Assembly: GCA_033807775.1 (NCBI GenBank)
Contig: JAWVWS010001049.1
Span: forward strand, 1-64,000
From: Saussurea involucrata
Lineage: Eukaryota > Streptophyta > Magnoliopsida > Asterales > Asteraceae
Length of the DNA stretch: 64,000 nt
Direction: 5' to 3'
Shown: one piece after another, positions 1 through 14,200 of the stretch
Layout: the number at the start of each line of letters is the position of its first letter
Numbering within the stretch: position 1 is the stretch's first letter
Position numbers and translations under genes: made by a program
The notes under the pieces: generated by a model
What the model saw: only the letters and a program-made list of their open reading frames with translations
What the model was told of the DNA's origin: nothing
Databases searched by the model: none

Positions 1-479
1 CTTAATTTGTTCTCTAAGTATGGGTAAATCGTCAAAACGCTTGTAGGACGGAAGCTGTAACTTTTCAAAGTTGTTTTCTACTAAAAACTAGGGGTGAGCA
101 TCGGTCGGGTCGGGTCGGGCCGAAAAACCCCCATCCCGATCGGGTTTTGGGTGGACAAAACAGGCCCCGAAACCCTTCCTAAGTAAAGTTCGAGTTTCGG
201 ACTTTGGGTCTAATCGGTTTTCGGGTTCATCGGGTCGGGTTCATCGGGTTTCGGACTTAGATCTAAGCATAAAGTTCTGTTTGTTGAAAAATCCGTATAA
301 AATCACTCACTCATTGGTCTGATTGAGGTGTATAATATATCGATGGAAAGCTCTCTGTGTCTAGAACAACTTTCTAGTTTACAACGAGATCTAATTGCGA
401 CTTTAAGGGGCTCGAAATAATGTATTTCCAAAACTGGTCATGTTAAAACGGGTTTTGCGCACTGTTTTTGTAAAATTCA

Positions 480-3400
480 TATAAAATTGGGCATTGATCC
501 AAAAAATATGCATTTTAGACGATTAGATTCCTAAGAAATAGTAGTACGTTTTTAATTTAGATGTCAAATCTTAATTTGTTCTCTAAGTATGAGTAAATCG
601 TCAAAACGCTTGTAGGACGGAAGCTGTAACTTTTCAAAGTTGTTTTCTACTAAAAACTAGGGGTGAGCATCGGTCGGGTCGGGTCGGGCCAAAAAACCCC
701 CATCCCGATCGGGTTTTGGGTGGACAAAACAGGCCCCGAAACCCTTCCTAAGTAAAGTTCGAGTTTCGCACTTTGGGTCTAATCGGTTTTCGGGTTCATC
801 GGGTCGGGTTCATCGGGTTTCGGACTTAGATCTAAGCATAAAGTTCTGTTTGTTGAAAAATCCGTATAAAATCACTCACTCATTGGTCTGATTGAGGTGT
901 ATAATATATCGATTGAAAGCTCTCTGTGTCTAGAACAACTTTCTAGTTTACAACGAGATCTAATTGCGACTTTAAGGGGCTCGAAATAATGTATTTCCAA
1001 AACTGGTCATGTTAAAACGGGTTTTGCGCACTGTTTTTGTAAAATTCATATAAAATTGGTCATTAATCCAAAAAATATGCATTTTAGACGATTAGATTCC
1101 TAAGAAATAGTAGTACGTTTTTAATTTAGATGTCAAATCTTAATTTGTTTTCTAAGTATGGGTAAATCGTCAATACGCTTGTAGGACGAAAGCTGTAACT
1201 TTTCAAAGTTGTTTTCTACTAAAAACTAGGGGTGAGCATCGGTCGGGTTGGATCGGGCCGAAAAACCCCCATCCCGATCGGGTTTTGGGTGGACAAAACA
1301 GGCCCCGAAACCCTTCCAAAGTATAGTTCGAGTTTCAGACTTTGGGTCTAATCGGTTTTCGGGTTCATCGGGTCGGGTTCATCGTGTTTCGGACTTAGAT
1401 CTAAGCATAAAGTTATGTTTGTTGAAAAATCCGTATAAAATCACTCACTCATTGGTCTGATTGAGGTGTATAATATATCGATGGAAAGCTCTCTGTGTCT
1501 ATAACAACTTTCTAGTTTACAACGAGATCTAATTGCGACATTAAGGGGCTCGAAATAATGTATTTCCAAAACTGGTCATGTTAAAACGGGTTTTGCGCAC
1601 TGTTTTTGTAAAATTCATATAAAATTGGTCATTGATCCAAAAAATATGCATTTTAGACGATTAGATTTCTAAGAAATAGTAGTACGTTTTTAATTTAGAT
1701 GTCAAATCTTAATTTGTTCTCTAAGTATGGGTAAATCGTCAAAACGCTTGTAGGACGGAAGCTGTAACTTTTCAAAGTTGTTTTCTACTAAAAACTAGGG
1801 GTGAGCCTCGGTCGGGTCGGGTCGGGTCGAAAAACCCCCATCCCGATCGGGTTTTGGGTGGACAAAACAGGCCCCGAAACCCTTCCTAAGTAAAGTTCGA
1901 GTTTCGGACTTTGGGTCTAATCGGTTTTCGGGTTCATCGGGTTTCAGACTTAGATCTAAGCATAAAGTTCTGTTTGTTGAAAAATCCGTATAAAATCACT
2001 CACTCATTGGTCTGATTGAGGTGTATAATATATCGATGGAAAGCTCTCTGTGTCTAGAACAACTTTCTAGTTTACAACGAGATCTAATTGCGACTTTAAG
2101 GGGCTCGAAATAATGTATTTCCAAAACTGGTCATGTTAAAACGGGTTTTGCGCACTGTTTTTGTAAAATTCATATAAAATTGGTCATTGATCCAAAAAAT
2201 ATGCATTTTAGACGATTAGATTTCTAAGAAATAGTAGTACGTTTTTAATTTAGATGTCAAATCTTAATTTGTTCTCTAAGTATGGGTAAATCGTCAAAAC
2301 GCTTGTAGGACGGAAGCTGTAACTTTTCAAAGTTGTTTTCTACTAAAAACTAGGGGTGAGCATCGGTCGGGTCGGGTCGGGTCGAAAAACCCCCATCCCG
2401 ATCGGGTTTTGGGTGGACAAAACAGGCCCCGAAACCCTTCCTAAGTAAAGTTCGAGTTTCGGACTTTGGGTCTAATCGGTTTTCGGGTTCATCGGGTCGG
2501 GTTCATCGGGTTTCGGACTTAGATCTAAGCATAAAGTTCTGTTTGTTGAAAAATCCGTATAAAATCACTCACTCATTGGTCTGATTGAGGTGTATAATAT
2601 ATCGATGGAAAGCTCTCTGTGTCTAGAACAACTTTCTAGTTTACAACGAGATCTAATTGCGACTTTAAGGGGCTCGAAATAATGTATTTCCAAAACTGGT
2701 CGTGTTAAAACGGGTTTTGCGCACTGTTTTTGTAAAATCCATATAAAATTGGTCATTGATCCAAAAAATATGCATTTTAGACGATTAGATTCCTAAGAAA
2801 TAGTAGTACGTTTTTAATTTAGATGTCAAATCTTAATTTGTTTTCTAAGTATGGGTAAATCGTCAAAACGCTTGTAGGACGGAAGCTGTAACTTTTCAAA
2901 GTTGTTTTCTACTAAAAACTAGGGGTGAGCATCGGTCGGGTCGGGTCGGGCCGAAAAAACCCCCATCCCGATCGGGTTTTGGGTGGACAAAACAGGCCCC
3001 GAAACCCTTCCTAAGTAAAGTTCGAGTTTCGGACTTTGGGTCTAATCGGTTTTCGGGTTCATCGGGTCGGGTTCATCGGGTTTCGGACTTAGATCTAAGC
3101 ATAAAGTTCTGTTTTTTGAAAAATCCGTATAAAATCACTCACTCATTGGTCTGATTGAGGTGTATAATATATCGATGGAAAGCTCTCTGTGTCTAGAACA
3201 ACTTTCTAGTTTACAACGAGATCTAATTGCGACTTTAAGGGGCTCGAAATAATGTATTTCCAAAACTGGTCATGTTAAAACGGGTTTTGCGCACTGTTTT
3301 TGTAAAATTCATATAAAATTGGTCATTGATCCAAAAAATATACATTTTAGACGATTAGATTCCTAAGAAATAGTAGTACGTTTTTAATTTAGATGTCAAA

Positions 3401-6100
3401 TCTTAATTTGTACTCTAAGTATGGGTAAATCGTCAACACGCTTGTAGGACGGAAGCTGTAACTTTTCAAAGTTGTTTTCTACTAAAAACTAGGGGTGAGC
3501 ATCGGTCGGGTCGGGTCGGGCCGAAAACCCCCATCCCGATCGGGTTTTGGGTGGACAAAACAGGCCTCGAAACCCTTCCTAAGTAAAGTTCGAGTTTCGG
3601 ACTTTGGGTCTAATCGGTTTTCGGGTTCATCGGGTCGGGTTCATCGGGTTTCGGACTTAGATCTAAGCATAAAGTTCTGTTTGTTGAAAAATCCGTATAA
3701 AATCACTCACTCATTGGTCTGATTGAGGTGTATAATATATCGATTGAAAGCTCTCTGTGTCTAGAACCACTTTCTAGTTTACAACGAGATCTAATTGCGA
3801 CTTTAAGGGGCTCGAAATAATGTATTTCCAAAACTGGTCGTGTTAAAACGGGTTTTGCGCACTGTTTTTGTAAAACTCATATAAAATTGGTCATTGATCC
3901 AAAAAATATGCATTTTAGACGATTAGATTCCTAAGAAATAGTAGTACGTTTTTAATTTAGATGTCAAATCTTAATTTGTTTTCTAAGTATGGGTAAATCG
4001 TCAAAACGCTTGTAGGACGGAAGCTGTAACTTTTCAAAGTTGTTTTCTACTAAAAACTAGGGGTGAGCATCGGTCGGGTCGGGTCGGGCCGGGCCGAAAA
4101 ACCCCCATCCCGATCGGGTTTTGGGTGGACAAAACAGGCCCCGAAACCCTTCCTAAGTAAAGTTCGAGTTTCGGACTTTGGGTCTAATCGGTTTTCGGGT
4201 TCATCGGGTCGGGTTCATCGGGTTTCGGACTTAGATCTAAGCATAAAGTTATGTTTGTTGAAAAATCCGTATAAAATCACTCACTCATTGGTCTGATTGA
4301 GGTGTATAATATATCGATGGAAAGCTCTCTGTGTCTAGAACAACTTTCTAGTTTACAACGAGATCTAATTGCGACATTAAGGGGCTCGAAATAATGTATT
4401 TCCAAAACTGGTCATGTTAAAACGGGTTTTGCGCACTGTTTTTGTAAAATTCATATAAAATTGGTCATTGATCCAAAAAATATGCATTTTAGACGATTAG
4501 ATTCCTAAGAAATAGTAGTACGTTTTTAATTTAGATGTCAAATCTTAATTTGTTCTCTAAGTATGGGTAAATCGTCAAAACGCTTGTAGGACGGAAGCTG
4601 TAAGTTTTCAAAGTTGTTTTCTACTAAAAACTAGGGGTGAGCATCGGTCGGGTCGGGTCGGGCCGAAAAACCCCCATCCCGATCGGGTTTTGGGTGGACA
4701 AAACAGGCCCCGAAACCCTTCCTAAGTAAAGTTCGAGTTTCGGACTTTGGGTCTAATCGGTTTTCGGGTTCATCGTGTCGGGTTCATCGGGTTTCGGACT
4801 TAGATCTAAGCATAAAGTTCTGTTTGTTGAAAAATTCGTATAAAATCACTCACTCATTGGTCTGATTGAGGTGTATAATATATCGATGGAAAGCTCTCTG
4901 TGTCTAGAACAACTTTCTAGTTTACAACGAGATCTAATTACGACTTTAAGGGGCTCGAAATAATGTATTTCCAAAACTGGTCATGTTAAAACGGGTTTTG
5001 CGCACTGTTTTTGTAAAATTCATATAAAATTGGGCATTGATCCAAAAAATATGCATTTTAGACGATTAGATTCCTAAGAAATAGTAGTACGTTTTTAATT
5101 TAGATGTCAAATCTTAATTTGTTCTCTAAGTATGAGTAAATCGTCAAAACGCTTGTAGGACGGAAGCTGTAACTTTTCAAAGTTGTTTTCTACTAAAAAC
5201 TAGGGGTGAGCATCGGTCGGGTCGGGTCGGGCCGAAAAACCCCCATCCCGATCGGGTTTTGGGTGGACAAAACAGGCCCCGAAACCCTTCCTAAGTAAAG
5301 TTCGAGTTTCGGACTTTGGGTCTAATCGGTTTTCGGGTTCATCGGGTCGGGTTCATCGGGTTTCAGACTTAAATCTAAGCATAAAGTTCTGTTTGTTGAA
5401 AAATCCGTATAAAATCACTCACTCATTGGTCTGATTGAGGTGTATAATATATCGATTGAAAGCTCTCTGTGTCTAGAACAACTTTCTAGTTTACAACGAG
5501 ATCTAATTGCGACTTTAAGGGCTCGAAATAATGTATTTCCAAAACTGGTCATGTTAAAACGGGTTTTGCGCACTGTTTTTGTAAAATTCATATAAAATTG
5601 GTCATTGATCCAAAAAATATGCATTTTAGACGATTAGATTCCTAAGAAATAGTAGTACGTTTTTAATTTAGATGTCAAATCTTAATTTGTTTTCTAAGTA
5701 TGGGTAAATCGTCAATACGCTTGTAGGACGGAAGCTGTAACTTTTCAAAGTTGTTTTCTACTAAAAACTAGGGGTGAGCATCGGTCGGGTCGGATCGGGC
5801 CGAAAAACCCCCATCCCGATCGGGTTTTGGGTGGACAAAACAGGCCCCGAAACCCTTCCTAAGTAAAGTTCGAGTTTCAGACTTTGGGTCTAATCGGTTT
5901 TCGGGTTCATCGGGTCGGGTTCATCGGGTTTCGGACTTAGATCTAAGCATAAAGTTATGTTTGTTGAAAAATCCGTATAAAATCACTCACTCATTGGTCT
6001 GATTGAGGTGTATAATATATCGATGGAAAGCTCTCTGTGTCTAGAACAACTTTCTAGTTTACAACGAGATCTAATTGCGACATTAAGGGGCTCGAAATAA
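480..6100 (+). repeat. 8-monomer block duplication (offset about 4543 bp)
   Basis: Rare variants recur in the same order 4542-4543 bp apart. GGGCATTGATCC near 489 recurs near 5032, and TATGAGTAAATCG near 588 recurs near 5131. ATCGATTGAAAGC occurs in units 660 and 5203. The set TCAATACGC, GGATCGGGCC, TTTCAGACT and AAGTTATGTTTG occurs in units 1229 and 5771. This indicates that a block of about 1.1 kb or more is shared across eight monomers. Edges are approximate. Confidence 0.75.
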
Positions 6101-9100
6101 TGTATTTCCAAAACTGGTCATGTTAAAACGGGTTTTGCGCACTGTTTTTGTAAAATTCATATAAAATTGGTCATTGATCCAAAAAATATGCATTTTAGAC
6201 GATTAGATTCCTAAGAAATAGTAGTACGTTTTTAATTTAGATGTAAAATCTTAATTTGTTCTCTAAGTATGGGTAAATCATCAAAACGCTTGTAGGACGG
6301 AAGCTGTAACTTTTCAAAGTTGTTTTCTACTAAAAACTAGGGGTGAGCATCGGTCGGGTCGGGTGGGGCCGGGCCGAAAAACCCCCATCCCGATCGGGTT
6401 TTGGGTGGACAAAACAGGCCCCGAAACCCTTCCTAAGTAAAGTTCGAGTTTCGGACTTTGGGTCTAATCGGTTTTCGGGTTCATCGGGTCGGGTTCATCG
6501 GGTTTCGGACTTAGATCTAAGCATAAAGTTCTGTTTGTTGAAAAATCCGTATAAAATCACTCACTCATTGGTCTGATTGAGGTGTATAATATATCGATGG
6601 AAAGCTCTCTGTGTCTAGAACAACTTTCTAGTTTACAACGAGATCTAATTGCGACTTTAAGGAGCTCGAAATAATGTATTTCCAAAACTGGTCATGTTAA
6701 AACGGGTTTTGCGCACTGTTTTTGTAAAATTCATATAAAATTGGTCATTGATCCAAAAAATATGCATTTTAGACGATTAGATTCCTAAGAAATAGTAGTA
6801 CGTTTTTAATTTAGATGTCAAATCTTAATTTGTTCTCTAAGTATGGGTAAATCGTCAAAACGCTTGTAGGACGGAAGCTGTAACTTTTCAAAGTTGTTTT
6901 CTACTAAAAACTAGGGGTGAGCATCGGTCGGGTCGGGTCGGGCCGAAAAACCCCCATCCCGATCGAGTTTTGGGTGGACAAAACAGGCCCCGAAACCCTT
7001 CCTAAGTAAAGTTCGAGTTTCGGACTTTGGGTCTAATCGGTTTTCGGGTTCATCGGGTCGGGTTCATCGGGTTTCGGACTTAGATCTAAGCATAAAGTTC
7101 TGTTTGTTGAAAAATCCGTATAAAATCACTCACTCATTGGTCTGATTGAGGTGTATAATATATCGATGGAAAGCTCTCTGTGTCTAGAACTACTTTCTAG
7201 TTTACAACGAGATCTAATTGCGACTTTAAGGAGCTCGAAATAATGTATTTCCAAAACTGGTCATGTTAAAACGGGTTTTGCGCACTGTTTTTGTAAAATT
7301 CATATAAAATTGGTCATTGATCCAAAAAATATGCATTTTAGACGATTAGATTCCTAAGAAATAGTAGTACATTTTTAATTTAGATGTCAAATCTTAATTT
7401 GTTCTCTAAGTATGGGTAAATCGTCAAAACGCTTGTTGGACGGAAGTTGTAACTTTTCAAAGTTGTTTTCTACTAAAAACTAGGGGTGAGCATCGGTCGG
7501 GTCGGGTCGGGCCGAAAACCCCCCATCCCGATCGGGTTTTGGGTGGACAAAACAGGCCCCGAAACCCTTCCTAAGTAAAGTTCGAGTTTCGGACTTTGGG
7601 TCTAATCGGTTTTCGGGTTCATCGGGTCGGGTTCATCGGGTTTCGGACTTAGATCTAAGCATAAAGTTCTGTTTGTTGAAAAATCCGTATAAAATCACTC
7701 ACTCATTGGTCTGATTGAGGTGTATAATATATCGATGGAAAGCTCTATGTGTCTAGAACAACTTTCTAGTTTACAACGAGATCTAATTGCGACTTTAAGG
7801 GGCACGAAATAATGTATTTCCAAAACTGGTCATGTTAAAACGGGTTTTGCGCACTGTTTTTGTAAAATTCATATAAAATTGGTCATTGATCCAAAAAATA
7901 TGCATTTTAGACGATTAGATTCCTAAGAAATAGTAGTACGTTTTTAATTTAGATGTCAAATCTTAATTTGTTCTCTAAGTATGGGTAAATCGTCAAAACG
8001 CTTGTAGGACGGAAGCTGTAACTTTTCAAAGTTGTTTTCTACTAAAAACTAGGGGTTAGCATCGGTCTGGTCGGGTCGGGCCGAAAAACCCCCATCCCGA
8101 TCGGGTTTTGGGTGGACAAAACAGGCCCCGAAACCCTTCCTAAGTAAAGTTCGAGTTCGAACTTTGGGTCTAATCGGTTTTCGGGTTCATCGGGTCGGGT
8201 TCATCGGGTTTCGGACTTAGATCTAAGCATAAAGTTCTGTTTGTGGAAAAATCCGTATGAAATCACTCACTCATTGGTCTGATTGAGGTGTATAATATAT
8301 CGATGGAAAACTCTCTGTGTCTAGAACAACTTTCTAGTTTACAACGAGATCTAATTGTGACTTTAAGGGGCTCGAAATAATGTATTTCCAAAACTGGTCA
8401 TGTTAAAACGGGTTTTGCGCACTGTTTTTGTAAAATTCATATAAAATTGGTCATTGATCCAAAAAATATGCATTTTAGACGATTAGATTCCTAAGAAATA
8501 GTAGTACGTTTTTAATTTAGATGTCAAATCTTAATTTGTTCTCTAAGTATAGGTAAATCGTCAAAACGCTTGTAGGACGGAAGCTGTAACTTTTCAAAGT
8601 TGTTTTCTACTAAAAACTAGGGGTGAGCATCGGTCGGGTCGGGTCGGGCCGAAAAACCCCCATCCCGATCGGGTTTTGGGTGGACAAAACAGGCCCCGAA
8701 ACCCTTCCTAAGTAAAGTTCGAGTTTCGGACTTTGGGTCTAATCGGTTTTCGGGTTCATCGGGTCGGGTTCATCGGGTTTCGGACTTAAATCTAAGCATA
8801 AAGTTCTGTTTGTTGAAAAATCCGTATAAAATCACTCACTCATTGGTCTGATTGAGGTGTATAATATATCGAAGGAAAGCTCTCTGTGTCTAGAACAACT
8901 TTCAAGTTTACAACAAGATCTAATTGCGACTTTAAGGGGCTCGAAATAATGTATTTCCAAAACTGGTCATGTTAAAACGGGTTTTGCGCACTGTTTTTGT
9001 AAAATTCATATAAAATTTGTCATTGATCTAAAAAATATGCATTTTAGACGACTAGATTCCTAAGAAATAGTAGTACGTTTTTAATTTAGATGTCAACTCT

Positions 9101-11269
9101 TAATTTGTTCTCTAAGTATGGGTAAATCGTCAAAACGCTTGTAGGACGGAAGCTGTAACTTTTCAAAGTTGTTTTCTACTAAAAACTAGTGGTGAGCATC
9201 GGTCGGGTCGGGTCGGGCCGAAAACCCCCCATCCCGATCGGGTTTTGGGTGGACAAAACAGGCCCCGAAACCCTTCCTAAGTAAAGTTTGAGTTTTGGAC
9301 TTTGGGTCTAATCGGTTTTCGGGTTCATCGGGTCGGGTTCATCGGGTTTCGGACTTAGATCTAAGCATAAAGTTCTGTTTGTTGAAAAATCCGTATAAAA
9401 TCACTCACTCATTGGTCTGATTGAGGTGTATAATATATCGATGGAAAGCTCTCTGTGTCTAGAACAACTTTCTAGTTTACAACGAGATCTAATTGCGACT
9501 TTAAGGGGCTCGAAATAATGTATTTCCAAAACTGGTCATGTTAAAACGGGTTTTGCGCACTGTTTTTGTAAAATTCATATAAAATTGGTCATTGATCCAA
9601 AAAATATGCATTTTAGACGATTAGATTCCTAAGAAATAGTAGTACGTTTTTAATTTAGATGTCAAATCTTAATTTGTTCTCTAAGTATGGGTAAATCGTC
9701 AAAACGCTTGTAGGACGGAAGCTGTAACTTTTCAAAGTTGTTTTCTACTAAAAACTAGGGGTGAGCATCGGTCGGGTCGGGTCGGGCCGAAAAACCCCCA
9801 TCCCGATCGGATTTTGGGTGGACAAAACAGGCCCCGGAACCCTTCCTAAGTAAAGTTCGAGTTTCGGACTTTGGGTCTAGTCGGTTTTCGGGTTCATCGG
9901 GTCGGGTTCATCGGGTTTCGGACTTAGATCTAAGCTTAAAGTTCTGTTTGTTGAAAAATCCGTATAAAATCACTCACTCATTGGTCTGATTGAGGTGTAT
10001 AATATATCGATGGAAAGCCCTCTGTGTCTAGAATAACTTTTTAGTTTACAATGAGATCTAATTGCGACTCTAAGGGGCTCGAAATAATGTATTTCCAAAA
10101 CTGGTCATGTTAAAACGGGTTTTGCGCACTATTTTTGTAAAATTCATATAAAATTGGTCATTGATCCAAAAAATTTGCATTTTAGACGATTAGATTCCTA
10201 AGAAATAGTAGTACGTTTTTAATTTAGATGTCAAATCTTAGTTTGTTCTGTAAGTATGGGTAAATCGTCAAAACGCTTGTAGGACGGAAGCTGTAACTTT
10301 TCAAAGTTGTTTTCTACTAAAAACTAGGGGTGAGCATCGGTCGGGTCGGGTCGGGCCCCCCCATCCCGATCGGGTTTTGGGTGGACAAAACAGGCCCCGA
10401 AACCCTTCCTAAGTAAAGTTCGAGTTTCGGACTTTGGGTCTAATCGGTTTTCGGGTTCATCGGGTCGGGTTCATCGGGTTTTGGACTTAGATCTAAGCAT
10501 AAAGTTCTGTTTGTTGAAAAATCCGTATAAAATCACTCACTCATTGGTCTGATTGAGGTGTATAATATATCGATGGAAAGCTCTCCGTGTCTAGAACAAC
10601 TTTCTAGTTTACAACGAGATCTAATTGCGAATTTAAGGGGCTCGAAATAATGTATTTCCAAAACTGGTCATGTTAAAACGGGTTTTGCGCACTGTTTTTG
10701 TAAAATTCATATAAAATTGGTCATTGATCCAAAAAATATGCATTTTAGACGATTAGATTCCTAAGAAATATTAGTACGTTTTTAATTTAGATGTCAAATC
10801 TTAATTTGTTCTCTAAGTATGGGTAAATCGTCAAAACGCTTGTAGGACGAAAGCTGTAACTTTTCAAAGTTGTTTTCTACTAAAAACTAGGGGTGAGCAT
10901 CAGTCGGGTCGGGTCGTCGGGTCGGGTCGGGCCGAAAAACCCCCATCCCGATCGGGTTTTGGGTGGACAAAACAGGCCCCGAAACCCTTCCTAAGTAAAG
11001 TTCGAGTTTCGGACTTTGGGTCTAATCGGTTTTCGGGTTCATCGGGTTTCGGACTTAGATCTAAGCATAAAGTTCTGTTTGTTGAAAAATCCGTATAAAA
11101 TCACTCACTCATTGGTCTGATTGAGGTGTATAATATATCGATGGAAAGCTCTATGTGTCTAAAACAACTTTCTAGTTTACAACGAGATCTAATTGCGACT
11201 TTAAGGGGCTCGAAATAATGTATTTCCAAAACTGGTCATGTTAAAACGGGTTTTGCGCACTGTTTTTGT

Positions 11270-14200
11270 AAAACTCATATAAAATTGGTCATTGATCCAA
11301 AAAATATGAATTTTAGACGATTAGATTCCTAAGAAATAGTAGTACGTTTTTAATTTAGAAGTCAAATCTTAATTTGTTCTCTAAGTATGGGTAAATCGTC
11401 AAAACGCTTGTAGGACGGAAGCTGTAACTTTTCAAATTTGTTTTCTACTAAAAACTAGGGGTGAGCATCGGTCGGGTCGGGTCGGGCCGAAAAACCCCCA
11501 TCCCAATCGGGTTTTGGGTGGACAAAACAGGCCCCGAAACCCTTCCTAAGTAAAGTTCGAGTTTCGGACTTTGGGTCTAATCGGTTTTCGGGTTCATCGG
11601 GTCGGGTTCATCGGGTTTCGGACTTAGATCTAAGCATAAAGTTCTGTTTCTTGAAAAATCCGTATAAAATCACTCACTCATTGGTCTGATTGAAGTGTAT
11701 AATATATCGATGGAAAGCTCTCTGTGTCTAGAACAACTTTCTAGTTTACAACGAGATCTAATTGCGACTTTAAGGGGCTCGAAATAATGTATTTCCAAAA
11801 CTGGTCATGTTAAAACGGGTTTTGCGCACTGTTTTTGTAAAATTCATATAAAATTGGTCATTGATCCAAAAAATATGCATTTTAGACGATTAGATTCCTA
11901 AGAAATAGTAGTACGTTTTTAATTTAGATGTCAAATCTTAATTTGTTCTCTAAGTATGGGTAAATCGTCAAAACGCTTGTAGGACGGAAGCTGTAACTTT
12001 TCAAAGTTGTTTTCTACTAAAAACTAGGGGTGAGCATCGGTCGGGTCGGGTCGGGCCCCCCCATCCCGATCGGGTTTTGGGTGGACAAAACAGGCCCCGA
12101 AACCCTTCCTAAGTAAAGTTCGAGTTTCGGACTTTGGGTCTAATCGGTTTTCGGGTTCATCGGGTCGGGTTCATCGGGTTTCGGACTTAGATCTAAGCAT
12201 AAAGTTCTGTTTGTTGAAAAATCCGTATAAAATCACTCACTCATTGGTCTGATTGAGGTGTATAATATATCGATGGAAAGCTCTCCGTGTCTAGAACAAC
12301 TTTCTAGTTAACAACGAGATCTAATTGCGACTTTAAGGGGCTCGAAATAATGTATTTCCAAAACTGGTCATGTTAAAACGGGTTTTTTCGCACTGTTTTT
12401 GTAAAATTCATATAAAATTGGTCATTGATCCAAAAAATATGCATTTTAGACGATTAGATTCCTAAGAAATAGTAGTACGTTTTTAATTTAGATGTCAAAT
12501 CTTAATTTGTTCTCTAAGTATGGGTAAATCGTCAAAACGCTTGAAGGACGAAAGCTGTAACTTTTCAAAGTTGTTTTCTACTAAAAACTAGGGGTGAGCA
12601 TCAGTCGGGTCGGGTCGTCGGGTCGGGTCGGGCCGAAAAACCCCATCCCGATCGGGTTTTGGGTGGACAAAACAGGGCCCGAAACCCTTCCTAAGTAAAG
12701 TTCGAGTTTCGGACTTTGGGTCTAATCGGTTTTCGGGTTCATCGGGTTTCGGACTTAGATCTAAGCATAAAGTTCTGTTTGTTGAAAAATCCGTATAAAA
12801 TCACTCACTCATTGGTCTGATTGAGGTGTATAATATATCGATGGAAAGCTCTATGTGTCTAAAACAACTTTCTAGTTTACAACGAGATCTAATTGCGACT
12901 TTAAGGGGCTCGAAATAATGTATTTCCAAAACTGGTCATGTTAAAACGGGTTTTGCGCACTGTTTTTGTAAAATTCATATAAAATTGGTCATTGATCCAA
13001 AAAATATGCATTTTAGACGATTAGATTCCTAAGAAATAGTAGTACGTTTTTAATTTAGATGTCAAATCTTAATTTGTTCTCTAAGTATGGGTAAATCGTC
13101 AAAACGCTTGTAGGACGGAAGCTGTAACTTTTCAAAGTTGTTTTCTACTAAAAACTAGGGGTGAGCATCGGTCGGGTCGGGTCGGGCCGAAAAACCCCCA
13201 TCCCAATCGGGTTTTGGGTGGACAAAACAGGCCCCGAAACCCTTCCTAAGTAAAGTTCGAGTTTCGGACTTTGGGTCTAATCGGTTTTCGGGTTCATCGG
13301 GTCGGGTTCATCGGGTTTCGGACTTAGATCTAAGCATAAAGTTCTGTTTCTTGAAAAATCCGTATAAAATCACTCACTCATTGGTCTGATTGAAGTGTAT
13401 AATATATCGATGGAAAGCTCTCCGTGTCTAGAACAACTTTCTAGTTTACAACGAGATCTAATTGCGACTTTAAGGGGCTCGAAATAATGTATTTCCAAAA
13501 CTGGTCATGTTAAAACGGGTTTTGCGCACTGTTTTTGTAAAATTCATATAGAATTGGTCATTGATCCAAAAAATATGCATTTTAGACGATTAGATTCCTA
13601 AGAAATAGTAGTACGTTTTTAATTTAGATGTCAAATCTTAATTTGTTCTCTAAGTATGGGTAAATCGTCAAAACGCTTGTAGGACGGAAGCTGTAACTTT
13701 TCAAAGTTGTTTTCTACTAAAAACTAGGGGTGAGCATCGGTCGGGTCGGGTCGGGCCGAAAAACCCCCATCCCGATCGGGTTTTGGGTGGACAAAACAGG
13801 CCTCGAAACCCTTCCTATGTAAAGTTCGAGTTTCGGACTTTGGGTCTAATCGGTTTTCGGGTTCATCGGGTCGGGTTCATCGGGTTTCGGACTTAGATCT
13901 AAGCATAAAGTTCTGTTTGTTGAAAAATCCGTATAAAATCACTCACTCATTGGTCTGATTGAGGTGTATAATATATCGATGGAAAGCACTCTGTGTCTAG
14001 AACATCCTTCTAATTTACAACGAGATCTAATTGCAACTTTAAGGGGCTCGAAATAATGTATTTCCAAAACTGGTCATGTTAAAACGGGTTGTGCGCACTG
14101 TTTTTGTAAAATTCATATAAAATTGGTCATTGATCCAAAAAATATGCATTTTAGACGATTAGATTTCTAAGAAAGAGTAGTACGTTTTTAATTTAGATGT

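Noticed and set aside
91..270. Telomere-like repeat from GGGTT-rich stretches
   Set aside because: There is no TTTAGGG array. The G-rich module is irregular GGGTC/GGGTTTCGG sequence inside a longer monomer.
91..659. 5S rDNA tandem array (unit size would fit)
   Set aside because: No 120-bp 5S gene or its internal promoter boxes occur in any monomer. No 18S/5.8S/25S sequence is present either.
4063..4296. Recurring 60-81 codon plus-strand ORFs in many monomers (same protein theme)
   Set aside because: Most start at GTG, not ATG, at GGGGTGAGC, and the frame is open only when the GGGTC count fits. Units of other lengths break it. No intron, promoter or protein family is recognisable. They are by-products of satellite homogenisation.
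5415..5624. Minus-strand ORFs of 63-69 codons (also 2565-2756, 45297-45506, 47571-47780)
   Set aside because: Most exist because one G is missing in AAGGGGCTCG or because of similar single changes in a few copies. The same region is closed in most monomers.
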